The notes under the pieces were generated by a model. That model was given only the letters and a program-made list of their open reading frames with translations. It was not told the DNA's origin and searched no databases. DNA of 14,382 nucleotides from the NCBI GenBank assembly GCA_002336675.1, contig DDEI01000085.1, positions 1-14,382 on the forward strand, written 5' to 3'. Below are positions 1 to 7,572 of the stretch, piece by piece; within the stretch, counting starts at the first letter, position 1; each line of letters begins with the position of its first letter. A program made the position numbers and the translations under genes. The stretch comes from Flavobacteriales bacterium UBA1958. GTDB lineage: Bacteria > Bacteroidota > Bacteroidia > Flavobacteriales_D > Sanyastnellaceae.

Positions 1-1
1 C

Positions 2-2071
2 TTCTCTATGGCGTCCATTTTAAATAATAAAGAGTCCAACTATTATTTTACTATTAAAAATTTAGGAGAAATTTCAGACACACTTAAGAACGAACCTATA
101 ATACCTTTAGGCATAGCTGTCATTCAAGAGAGAGGATTTATGCAAAACCCATTAGGCTCGAGTGTTTACCCTGTAGCTGAGATAGGCTCAGCAGAGCTAG
201 AAAGCACCAATAATTTTTCTGTCCAAGATGCCCTCAATCAAATTCCTGGAGTAAAAATGGATAGCCGAGGATATAACGGAAGTAGAAGACTAAGCTTAAG
301 AGGTACCATAGCTCGTTCTCCATTTGGAGTAAGAAATGTGCGAATGAATGTGAACGGCTTTCCCATCACATCTTCTGATGGCTCATCGGCATTAGAGTTA
401 ATAGAACCAGCAGACATTCAGTCTATGACTATCTATAAAGGACCCTCTGGGAGTTATGAAATGACAGGCACAGGTGGAGTAATCTCTACCAAGTTAAAAT
501 CTGTATATAAGCCAGTAGCAGCCAGTGCGGAACTAACGTATGGAAGTACAGCGTTTATGAGAACTCATTTCAGTGCGGGATTTGCCAAGAAAAAAATCTC
601 AGCCAGAATAAGTGGGGTTTGCTCTAGTAATGAGGGATATAGAGCGCAAGAAGCCAACGATAAAAAACAACTCACACTTACGGCTGACTATAAAGTAAAC
701 AACAGACTAAAGTATGACATTCTAGGAATGCTTTATGAGGGTTACTGGGAGCTTCCAGGGCACATAACTTTAGATGATGTGGAAGAAGACCCTACTCAGG
801 CAAATCCTAACAGTGTAGATTATAATGCCCATGTAGCTAGAAGAAGAGCTTATATCGGAGTTCATCAGAGGGCTGACATAAGTGAGAAGCTATGGAATGA
901 TACATGGATATTTGGGCATTTCTCTGACAAGCTAAATCCTTATGGAACATTCCCAGGGTTTCAAGGCTTAAAAGATGAAACGTCAAGAGAACTAGGAGGG
1001 AGAACCGAGTTTACCTTTATGCCTAACCTAGTCTCATATAATTTGAAGTTTAAGTTAGGAACCCAATGGCAAAACTTCTCTAATCAAATTGAGGAATTCA
1101 ATAATGTGCTAGGGGAAAAAGGAACACTTAAATATGATAATTCTACAGTAGTTACTGAAGGATTAATATTCGCATCGGCTGAGTATATACTGAATGATAA
1201 ACTGACTGCCAATGGTCAGTTGGGCTATAATATCTATAACCTAGATAATTCAGGAATAAACCCGAGTAATGATGCTAATTTAGATTACATGATCAAGGGA
1301 AACACGAAGGTTTTACCAAGGGTAGGAGTAAATTATAAGCTTACCTCCTCTGTAAACACGAGTCTTTCCTACGCTCAGGGAGTTGGTTGCCCTAGCATTT
1401 TTGAATGGGTAGATACAGATTCTGGATTATTCAGTAACACCCTAGACGCAGAAACTTCAGATAATTTGGAACTTTCATTTAAAGGAAGAAAAAAAATAGG
1501 GAAGGGTGAGTTTGATTGGTTAGTGTCGGGTTATTCAGCACGTGTTACCAATACCATTACTGAGAGAGAAAATGAAGAAGAAATTACGTTCTACGAAAAT
1601 TCAGGAGAGAGCAGCCAGCTAGGGTTAGAAGGACAAGTGAGTTATTCAGAAAGTTTTGGTTCTAGCAATTTGAAGGTGTATGCTACATTCACCTATAATG
1701 ATTACGCACTTAAGAATGATACAGGGAGTACGAAGTTAAACATAGCAGGAATTCCTGATTATGTTGCAGGTTTCGGAGCTCAGTTTAAGCGTAAGGGGCT
1801 ATGTCTGGATGTAAACGGAAGGTATGTGAGCGAAATCACCACCACTTTGGGAGAAGACTATAATTCTGAAACAGATTACCTTTTACTGAATGCTAAGGCT
1901 GGTTATGCATTTAATAAAAATAAGCCATGGAGGTACACCGTGGAGTTAGGCGCTAATAATTTACTAGACCAGACCTATACGTCATTCTATCGATTAAACG
2001 CCACTGGGAAAATTTATAATCCAATGGCAGGCTTTAATATGTACGCAAGTTTAAAGGTTAATTTTAATTAA
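2..2071 (+). CDS. TonB-dependent outer-membrane receptor, 5'-partial
   Basis: An outer-membrane active-transport receptor that would import a ligand, possibly a ferric siderophore or other chelate, using TonB energy. Numbering from the first ATG (base 8), residues about 55-165 form the plug: a QDALNQIPGV segment, then RRLSLRGT, then NGFPITSSDG, and IYKGPSGSYEMTGTGGVI, which matches the conserved plug end (usually V.KGP....G....GG.I). The rest is an Omp-type beta-barrel with alternating aromatic strands and an ELGANNLLDQTY segment near the C-terminus, a common last-strand signature. No signal peptide follows the first ATG and the frame stays open to base 2, so the true start and signal sequence very probably lie left of the window. 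No SusD gene follows, so it is not a SusC-type glycan receptor pair. The substrate is inferred from family resemblance only. Confidence 0.9.
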   Translation, partial: FSMASILNNKESNYYFTIKNLGEISDTLKNEPIIPLGIAVIQERGFMQNPLGSSVYPVAEIGSAELESTNNFSVQDALNQIPGVKMDSRGYNGSRRLSLRGTIARSPFGVRNVRMNVNGFPITSSDGSSALELIEPADIQSMTIYKGPSGSYEMTGTGGVISTKLKSVYKPVAASAELTYGSTAFMRTHFSAGFAKKKISARISGVCSSNEGYRAQEANDKKQLTLTADYKVNNRLKYDILGMLYEGYWELPGHITLDDVEEDPTQANPNSVDYNAHVARRRAYIGVHQRADISEKLWNDTWIFGHFSDKLNPYGTFPGFQGLKDETSRELGGRTEFTFMPNLVSYNLKFKLGTQWQNFSNQIEEFNNVLGEKGTLKYDNSTVVTEGLIFASAEYILNDKLTANGQLGYNIYNLDNSGINPSNDANLDYMIKGNTKVLPRVGVNYKLTSSVNTSLSYAQGVGCPSIFEWVDTDSGLFSNTLDAETSDNLELSFKGRKKIGKGEFDWLVSGYSARVTNTITERENEEEITFYENSGESSQLGLEGQVSYSESFGSSNLKVYATFTYNDYALKNDTGSTKLNIAGIPDYVAGFGAQFKRKGLCLDVNGRYVSEITTTLGEDYNSETDYLLLNAKAGYAFNKNKPWRYTVELGANNLLDQTYTSFYRLNATGKIYNPMAGFNMYASLKVNFN

Positions 2072-2195
2072 TTTCCTTTAGCAGAAAAAGATCTAGGCGG
2101 AGTATTCATAGCTGAGTATGTGAATATTTAGTGCAGCAAAAGAAGTAAGTTTAGAAAGAGAATTTTTAAATTGCAGTGCAAATCTAGTTCACACA

Positions 2196-2585
2196 ATGCC
2201 TAAAAGAGAAGAGACAAGCTGTCAAGAATGTGGAGATAAACTCAACGGAAGAAGAGATAAAAAATTCTGTGATGTAAGTTGCAGAAATGCGTTTAACAAC
2301 ACCTTGAATATCGAAAAAGCTGGAATCGTTCGAAGAATAAATAACTATCTAAGAAAGAATAGACTTATTCTAAAAGATCTAAAAGCGCGTTACCCTGAAA
2401 AAAGAGCGTGCAATGTGCACAGAAGTCAGCTTACAGATTCGGGCTTTAGATTTGATTTCTACACCAGTTCTTATACTACCAAGCAGGGAAATGTTTATTT
2501 CTTTAATTATGAATTCGGTTTCATGGAATTAGAAGAAGACCGCATAGTGATCGTTGAAAATATAGACGAAAAGAAGAGAGTCTAA
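2196..2585 (+). CDS. Small zinc-ribbon protein (treble-clef/DUF2116-like)
   Basis: A 129-residue cytoplasmic protein with no signal peptide or membrane segment. Four cysteines near the N-terminus, C9-x2-C12-x12-C25-x3-C29, should bind one zinc ion; the CxxxC half followed by RNAFN resembles treble-clef or MYM/DUF2116 zinc ribbons. The remaining 95 residues are basic then mixed (ARYPEKRACNVHRSQL, then a YTTKQGNVYFFNYEFGFMEL stretch), a pattern I recognise from conserved uncharacterised Bacteroidota proteins. A nucleic-acid or ribosome-associated role is plausible from the zinc ribbon but is inference. The ATG start is preceded by 124 bp of non-coding sequence after the receptor gene, so it may have its own promoter. 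Its stop codon is one base from the stop of the convergent downstream gene. Confidence 0.78.
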   Translation: MPKREETSCQECGDKLNGRRDKKFCDVSCRNAFNNTLNIEKAGIVRRINNYLRKNRLILKDLKARYPEKRACNVHRSQLTDSGFRFDFYTSSYTTKQGNVYFFNYEFGFMELEEDRIVIVENIDEKKRV

Positions 2586-2586
2586 A

Positions 2587-4635
2587 TTATTTTCCCTTAA
2601 CATAGAAAGCTGCTGCTGGCCAGTTTGATTTATCTAAGGTCAGTTTTAGACTTCCATTTCTTTTGGCTTTTATTGTATCTGTTTTCAGGACCTCAAGTAA
2701 AGGATCCCTAGGGTTATAGTATTCGATTATGTAGCTCTTCTTTTTTCCAAATAATCCAGTTCTTTCTAGTCCTTCTACTTTTATAGTTTCAGAGCCATAG
2801 TTATCGGCAGTCATAGGAGTTATTCTTGCTTTATCGGTGTAAGCATCTTTTTCATTATCGGCATTTCCTGCATTTTCATTAACTAATGGTTTTCCCAGCT
2901 CATGACCATCAGTCATAATGCAGGGGTTTTTCATAGCTCCATCAGTTAGGTATTGGTCTATGTTTTCATTTTCTGCAGTCATGTTTAACCAGAAGTGAGA
3001 AGGGTCTGTGAGGTAGCCATAGACTTCATTGGACTCGGGAAAAACAGTGGAATAGTAAGCTATTCTAGATTTTTTTATAGATTTATCATAGTCATTATAA
3101 TTTTCGAATGGTTTGGTGTAATCTATGCGTGCCATGAAATTCGACAGAGGTTCATAAAGCTTTTGGAAATTATTATAGTGAATCCCACGGTCCCACCAGT
3201 AATGCATGCCGCAGCCAAAATCACCGTAAAACGAAGATGACCAAATAGTGGTAATAAAATTATTATCTGTAGCACAGTACATGTGCGGAAGATTAAGTCC
3301 TACCTCTTCTAGAATCGTAGGTTTGTCCCAGTGTTCTTTAAAATACTTAGCGTATTTAGGAACAGTCCTTAAGTTGGTGTTTTTAGCTCTTCCGTAACTA
3401 TGATATCCTACGATATCTGAGGATAGAAAGGTGTCGTATAGCCCTCTTAGTTCAGGAGACATCTTTCTAGATTGGTCACTTAGTCTAGACAAGCTAAACG
3501 TATTGGCGAAAAGCATTCTATCCATTTCCAGTTCATTTTCTATGTAGCTTCTTTGGTCAGAGAACCATTTATTAAAGATGGCTAAAGCTTCTATTTCCGA
3601 GATTCCCTCTTCTCTCGAAAGCGGGCCTACCCATCCTTCTAATTCAGAGTATCCAAAGAAATTAAACGACTTAGAATAACCCCATCTAGCCATGATATAT
3701 CTCAGTTCATTCTTTTGCCACTTCAGTGCTTCTGGAGATGTGAAGTAATCTATTCTTTTTGGCAGTTTTAACTGCTGAACGTATCCGTTTTTATCCCATC
3801 TCACTTTCTCCCACGACTGACCAGTCTGCATCTCTACATGATGTCTAAAGGCTATAAACTGAAGATCTAACCCATCCGATAAATCTATAATATCATCTAA
3901 GTCGCAGAATGGAGCTAGCTTCTCTGTATAATTCTTACAGTCATAACCGCTGGGCAGGTAGTTATTCATTCCGAATTCAAACCGCCAGAAGTTTCCTTTA
4001 GATTCAGCTAATTCTGTTAGCCACTGTTTTTGGTAGTCAGCATAAATAGGTTGTACATATCCATGACCTCCATGGGCTATGTTATGTCCCAACGCGAAGA
4101 ATGGTTCATCAGAATTTGCGAGGTAAAGCATTTTATTTCCGTTAGGTTTAGATGGATTAACGGTAAGGTATCCTTTAGAATCTCCTTCAATACAAGAGAA
4201 AGTCAGTAGAGAGCTAACCCAGTTTTTTCCATTGGCATTTAAGGTGGTTTTTATGGTCCATACTCCTACTTCATCTGGACTCCATCTGAGTAACCAGTTG
4301 TTCTCTGTTTGAATTGGAGACCACTTCTTATCCGTTTTTCTTCTGTAATCTTGATAGAAGAACCCATTCACTTTTTGAGTTTTTCCAGAGGGAGAGATCC
4401 ATTCAGAAGTTAAGTCTATAGCCCCTGAATCATAAGGGTTCAGTCCGATTGCAGAATCACTTAAAAAAGCGTCCACTTGGTTTTTTATTTCTGTAGGAAG
4501 GTTGATCCCTATTTCTGCTTTTTCGAATTTTTTCACTCCCTCACTACTAGAGAATTTAAGCGTGGCTTTAAGTGAATTTTGGCTTTGCAATGTAAAACTG
4601 AAAAGAACGAATAGAACGGAAACACTTAATTTCAT
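2587..4635 (-). CDS. Secreted DUF5060 / glycoside-hydrolase-like protein
   Basis: A 682-residue exported protein, probably a carbohydrate-active enzyme. I take the ATG at 4635 as the start: it gives a clean signal peptide (MKLSVSVLFVLFSFTLQSQ, cleavage near residue 18-19). A TTG three codons upstream is in frame but unneeded. Residues about 30-150 match the N-terminal beta-sandwich DUF5060 pattern (FEKAEIGINLP, then NGFFYQDYRR, then RWSPDEVGVWTI). Residues about 175-510 look like a TIM barrel of the GH-A type, starting FFALGHNIAHGG. Likely acid/base is E331 in GYSELEGW and likely nucleophile E444 in KPTILEEVGL; both are inferred by motif position. A beta-rich C-terminal domain follows. The gene lies 49 bp after the helicase on the same strand. 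Substrate is unknown; a non-catalytic carbohydrate-binding role cannot be excluded. Confidence 0.77.
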   Translation of the reverse strand: MKLSVSVLFVLFSFTLQSQNSLKATLKFSSSEGVKKFEKAEIGINLPTEIKNQVDAFLSDSAIGLNPYDSGAIDLTSEWISPSGKTQKVNGFFYQDYRRKTDKKWSPIQTENNWLLRWSPDEVGVWTIKTTLNANGKNWVSSLLTFSCIEGDSKGYLTVNPSKPNGNKMLYLANSDEPFFALGHNIAHGGHGYVQPIYADYQKQWLTELAESKGNFWRFEFGMNNYLPSGYDCKNYTEKLAPFCDLDDIIDLSDGLDLQFIAFRHHVEMQTGQSWEKVRWDKNGYVQQLKLPKRIDYFTSPEALKWQKNELRYIMARWGYSKSFNFFGYSELEGWVGPLSREEGISEIEALAIFNKWFSDQRSYIENELEMDRMLFANTFSLSRLSDQSRKMSPELRGLYDTFLSSDIVGYHSYGRAKNTNLRTVPKYAKYFKEHWDKPTILEEVGLNLPHMYCATDNNFITTIWSSSFYGDFGCGMHYWWDRGIHYNNFQKLYEPLSNFMARIDYTKPFENYNDYDKSIKKSRIAYYSTVFPESNEVYGYLTDPSHFWLNMTAENENIDQYLTDGAMKNPCIMTDGHELGKPLVNENAGNADNEKDAYTDKARITPMTADNYGSETIKVEGLERTGLFGKKKSYIIEYYNPRDPLLEVLKTDTIKAKRNGSLKLTLDKSNWPAAAFYVKGK

Positions 4636-4684
4636 TAAATTCAAATTGAAGGATGTTGGCTTTGTCGAGTGCGCTGGGGAAAAC

Positions 4685-5980
4685 TTAAAAATTTATCCCT
4701 TTCTTTTTCTTCTTGTGCTTTTTCTGATATTTTTTCTTATCAGAATTCTTTTTCCGCTCATGGAATGCTCCCTGAAATGTAGGGTCTTTTTTCTTCTTTA
4801 TAGAATCTAATTCCATTAGGATTTCCTTCTTCTCTTCTGATGGAGTAGGCTCTATGGTTATTGATTCAGGAAGTTTTAACTCCTCTATATCTTTTTTAAT
4901 CAGGTGCTCTATTTGTCTTAGATGATACCTTTCTGAGCCATCTAATAGCGTAAAAGCTACCCCTTCATTTTTAGCTCTTCCTGTTCTACCTACTCTGTGC
5001 ACATAATCGAAGTAGTTTTTAGGAACAGAGAAGTTAATCACATGACTCACCTTAGAAACATCTATACCTCTGGCCGCTACATCTGTGGCTACCAAAACTC
5101 TAATTTCACCAGCCCTAAATTCTTTAAAGGCATTAATTCTAGTGTTTTGACCCTTATTGCTATGAATTACTCTTACACTTCCAACTTCTTTTCTGTCTAA
5201 AAATCGGGATACATTATTAGCATATTCCTTGGTTTTACAAAACACTATAACTCTATCCAAAGATTCATCCTGCAATAAATGAAGTAGCAGATTTAGTTTG
5301 GTTTTAAAGTTTATAGATTCATAGTAATACTGGCTAATAGTAAATGCTGTGGTAGCCTGAGGTTCCGCTTCTATGTATTGAGGAAACTCTAGAAAGTCAT
5401 CACTTAGCTCTTTTACTTTAGCAGGAAATGTAGCTGAAAACAATAAGTTCTGGCGTTTTCTTGGAACAATTTCTAGAATTCTTAATATTTGGTGCAAGAA
5501 TCCCATATCCATCATTCTATCCGCTTCATCCAGGACTAGATGTTTAATTTTCTTGACGTTTAATTTTCCTTTCAGGTAAATCTCCATTAATCTGCCAGGA
5601 GTTGCTATGATGATATCCACTCCTTTTTCTATCTCTTCTATTTGGGTTTTAGGTCCTATTCCTCCGTATAATCCCAAGACTCTAATATCGGTGTGCTCTG
5701 CCAATTCAGCACATTGATAAACCAGCTGAACTATTAATTCTTTAGTAGGCGCTAAGATGAGTAAGCGGGGAGAATCACCTGTAGCATATTTTATTTTTTG
5801 GAGCAGAGGCAACATGTAAGCAGCTGTTTTTCCTGTTCCAGTAGGAGCTATACCTATCATGTCTTGTCCAGAGCTAACTCTAGGAATAGACAGCTTTTGG
5901 ATTTCAGTGGGCTCCTCTATTCCCAGATCTTCCAGTGCATTTAGGAATTGTCGTGTTATTTTTAGTTCTTCGAAAGTCAA
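4685..5980 (-). CDS. DEAD-box ATP-dependent RNA helicase
   Basis: An ATP-dependent RNA helicase of the RhlE/CsdA-like group that remodels RNA structure, for example in ribosome assembly, mRNA decay or cold adaptation. All signature motifs are visible in order: Q motif with Q28, Walker A APTGTGKT (45-52), PTKEL (78-82), TPGR (127-130), DEAD (151-154), SAT (182-184), ARGID (303-307) and HRVGRTGR (328-335). The core ends near residue 370 and a 60-residue, very lysine-rich tail follows (KKKYQKKHKKKKKG), presumably for RNA binding. The start codon is TTG at 5980-5978: in frame, only five codons separate it from an upstream stop and none is ATG, while the next Met is residue 41, inside the core. 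F3 also sits where the family has its aromatic residue upstream of the Q motif. Which cellular RNA it serves is not shown. Confidence 0.96.
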   Translation of the reverse strand: MTFEELKITRQFLNALEDLGIEEPTEIQKLSIPRVSSGQDMIGIAPTGTGKTAAYMLPLLQKIKYATGDSPRLLILAPTKELIVQLVYQCAELAEHTDIRVLGLYGGIGPKTQIEEIEKGVDIIIATPGRLMEIYLKGKLNVKKIKHLVLDEADRMMDMGFLHQILRILEIVPRKRQNLLFSATFPAKVKELSDDFLEFPQYIEAEPQATTAFTISQYYYESINFKTKLNLLLHLLQDESLDRVIVFCKTKEYANNVSRFLDRKEVGSVRVIHSNKGQNTRINAFKEFRAGEIRVLVATDVAARGIDVSKVSHVINFSVPKNYFDYVHRVGRTGRAKNEGVAFTLLDGSERYHLRQIEHLIKKDIEELKLPESITIEPTPSEEKKEILMELDSIKKKKDPTFQGAFHERKKNSDKKKYQKKHKKKKKGINF

Positions 5981-6005
5981 AATAGATTGAGCTAATTATT
6001 AAATG

Positions 6006-6013
6006 CGAAATTA
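6006..6013 (-). promoter_or_regulatory. Possible Bacteroidota -7 element for the helicase
   Basis: On the minus strand the bases read TAATTTCG, seven of eight matching the Bacteroidota consensus TAnnTTTG. It ends 25 bases before the helicase TTG start, a sensible distance. I found no convincing -33 TTTG at 19-21 bases upstream, so the call is weak. Confidence 0.25.
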
Positions 6014-6055
6014 ACTAATCCTCAAATGAACTCAGCGTTCTTATGAAGTTATTAC

Positions 6056-6063
6056 TATCTTCG
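6056..6063 (+). promoter_or_regulatory. Possible Bacteroidota -7 element for the acyltransferase
   Basis: TATCTTCG matches the TAnnTTTG consensus at seven of eight positions and ends seven bases before the ATG at 6071, a common close arrangement in Bacteroidota that would give a very short or absent leader. No clear -33 TTTG is present, so this is a suggestion only. Confidence 0.33.
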
Positions 6064-6070
6064 TTAGCTC

Positions 6071-7264
6071 ATGGATATATATGATTTCGAAGATATAAGA
6101 CCGTTTAGAGATGATGAGGTGGAAGCTGCTATCCAACGAATACTTGAAGAACCTCTCCTTTATGATATAATGGCTTATATCTATCCTTCTCTATCTAGAA
6201 CGGATATTTTGGAGATGACGAGTGAGATTAAAACTGTAGAACAATTTCAAGCAGAGATTACTGGCCCTTGTTTTAAAGAAGTAGCGCAGAAAACTACCTC
6301 AGGTCTCACGTTTACCAATATGAATGAATTAGAAAAAGACAATGCTTATCTCTTTCTCTCCAATCATCGCGATATTATTTTGGATAGCGCACTTTTAAAT
6401 GTGAGTCTCCTAGAAAAAGGGTACAATACCACGCAGATAGCCATTGGAAGTAATCTTTTGAAAAATTCTATTATTCGTGATTTAGTAAGGCTAAATAAGA
6501 ACTTCATAGTAAACAGGGACATTAACCCTAGAGATTTACTCCCAGCGAGTCAGCGTTTATCTAATTATATAAGAAAGACGATAGAAGAAGATGTCATTTC
6601 TATTTGGATAGCTCATAAAGAGGGGCGTAGCAAAGATGGAGACGACAGAACAGCCAACGGACTTCTTAAAATGTTAACCTTAAGTGGAGACGAGTCTATA
6701 GAGAAAAGTCTACTTAAGCTGAACATAAGACCCATGGTCGTTTCTTATGAGAATGACCCATGTGATGTCATGAAAGCAGCAGAAATTATGTCTAAACGTG
6801 TAAATGGGAGCTATGATAAACACCCATTAGAAGACTATAAATCTATGACCGTAGGATTGAAAGGTCATAAAGGTAAAGTGAACATTACGGTATGCCCGCC
6901 TATTACCGAAAAAATTCATGAATTAAAGAAAATCGATAATAAAAACGATAAGATTAAAGAACTAGCAGCTCATATAGATCAAGAAATGCACAAGCATTTT
7001 AAATTATGGCCTACTAATTTTATGGCTTATGATTTATTACATGGTGGCAGAGAGTTTAGTAATGAATATAACCCAGTGCAGCGAATAGTCTTCAGAAGAT
7101 ATATGACCCAAGCCGTGTTAAAGCTAGTGGTGGTGAGGAAGAAATTAAAATTGCCAAGAGAAGGGTTCCAAAAAATGGCTAGAGAGGTGTTGCTGCAGAT
7201 GTATGCTTTTCCTGTGCAGAACTGGAAAGAAGCTACGGCAGAAAAGGAGCAGAGCATATTCTAG
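6071..7264 (+). CDS. 1-acylglycerol-3-phosphate-type acyltransferase
   Basis: A 397-residue acyltransferase of the PlsB/PlsC superfamily, which would transfer fatty acyl chains to a glycerolipid precursor at the inner membrane. The core has NHRDIILD (98-105) as the catalytic block, FIVNRD (145-150) as the acceptor-binding block, and KEGRSKDG (183-190) in place of the usual FPEGTRS. The first 90 residues are hydrophilic, and the C-terminal ~130 residues carry no extra motif that I recognise. The spacing in the catalytic block is H99-x5-D105, not the canonical H-x4-D (see findings). I know similar proteins in Bacteroidota, some misannotated as cytochrome cbb3 oxidase. The ATG start at 6071 follows a short intergenic region shared with the divergent helicase. 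The exact substrate is inferred. Confidence 0.86.
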   Translation: MDIYDFEDIRPFRDDEVEAAIQRILEEPLLYDIMAYIYPSLSRTDILEMTSEIKTVEQFQAEITGPCFKEVAQKTTSGLTFTNMNELEKDNAYLFLSNHRDIILDSALLNVSLLEKGYNTTQIAIGSNLLKNSIIRDLVRLNKNFIVNRDINPRDLLPASQRLSNYIRKTIEEDVISIWIAHKEGRSKDGDDRTANGLLKMLTLSGDESIEKSLLKLNIRPMVVSYENDPCDVMKAAEIMSKRVNGSYDKHPLEDYKSMTVGLKGHKGKVNITVCPPITEKIHELKKIDNKNDKIKELAAHIDQEMHKHFKLWPTNFMAYDLLHGGREFSNEYNPVQRIVFRRYMTQAVLKLVVVRKKLKLPREGFQKMAREVLLQMYAFPVQNWKEATAEKEQSIF

Positions 7265-7268
7265 GGTT

Positions 7269-7548
7269 TTAGTTCACTAATCGGAGAATATAGAAATTCT
7301 CGTTTTCTGAAATCACTTGGAATTTAGACTGAAACTCGCTAGAAGTGATGCCCGTTACGCCACCTCTATTATCTACTCTTCGCTTAAAGATATTGGAGTC
7401 TTCCTCTAAAAAGTTTCTAGCTACAGCATAACCGTCTGCTTGTCTCCAGTTATGAGAATCAAAAATAGGTGCGTCAATAGTGATAAGTCTCAGAGCGAAA
7501 CCTAAGCAGATCCAAAACCGGATATCAGAAAATATCGCGGAACTTCAT
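7269..7548 (-). pseudogene. Remnant of an ArnT/PMT-like membrane glycosyltransferase (GT39)
   Basis: A minus-strand reading frame of 91 codons, open from 7544 to a TAA at 7269-7271, with no ATG in frame. It translates to a hydrophobic helix (FWICLGFALRLITI), then DAPIFDSHNWRQADGYAVAR and NF, then a VDNRGGVTGI segment. The HxWRQAD...ARNF pattern is the first periplasmic loop of GT39-type lipid-linked-sugar transferases. About 20 residues later it ends EFQSKFQVISENENFYILRL and a stop, which resembles the C-terminus of the same family, so some 400 or more residues of the middle seem to be missing. An ATG at 7546-7548 begins MKFRDIF in another frame; dropping one T would join it to DIRFWICLG. It starts 24 bp after the anti-sigma gene and ends four bases from the convergent acyltransferase stop. 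The 308-bp gap holds nothing else I can support. Confidence 0.68.
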
Positions 7549-7572
7549 ATGGCACGAAGCTAAGAATTCATT

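Noticed and set aside
2112..2128. TATTCA ... TGAATA inverted repeat between the receptor and the zinc-ribbon gene
   Set aside because: AT-rich six-base arms with no T tract; not convincing as a terminator or operator.
2171..2181. Palindrome TTGCA-G-TGCAA upstream of the zinc-ribbon gene
   Set aside because: Five-base arms occur by chance at this size, and no second copy or related regulator gene is nearby.
2995..3240. Plus-strand open frame inside the DUF5060 gene
   Set aside because: It is antisense to a gene with clear signal peptide and domains, and its translation has no family resemblance.
4642..4644. TTG at 4644 as start of the DUF5060 gene
   Set aside because: The ATG three codons downstream gives a normal signal peptide, so the TTG is unnecessary.
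4642..4649. TCAATTTG on the minus strand as a -7 element for the DUF5060 gene
   Set aside because: It differs from TAnnTTTG at position 2 and lies only six bases from the ATG without a -33 element. The gene may simply be read from the helicase promoter.
7284..7308. GAGAAT / ATTCTC hairpin with a short T run, 19 bases after the acyltransferase stop
   Set aside because: The stem is only six pairs with four T's, and the same bases encode the conserved-looking C-terminus of the minus-strand remnant. It is too weak to call a terminator.
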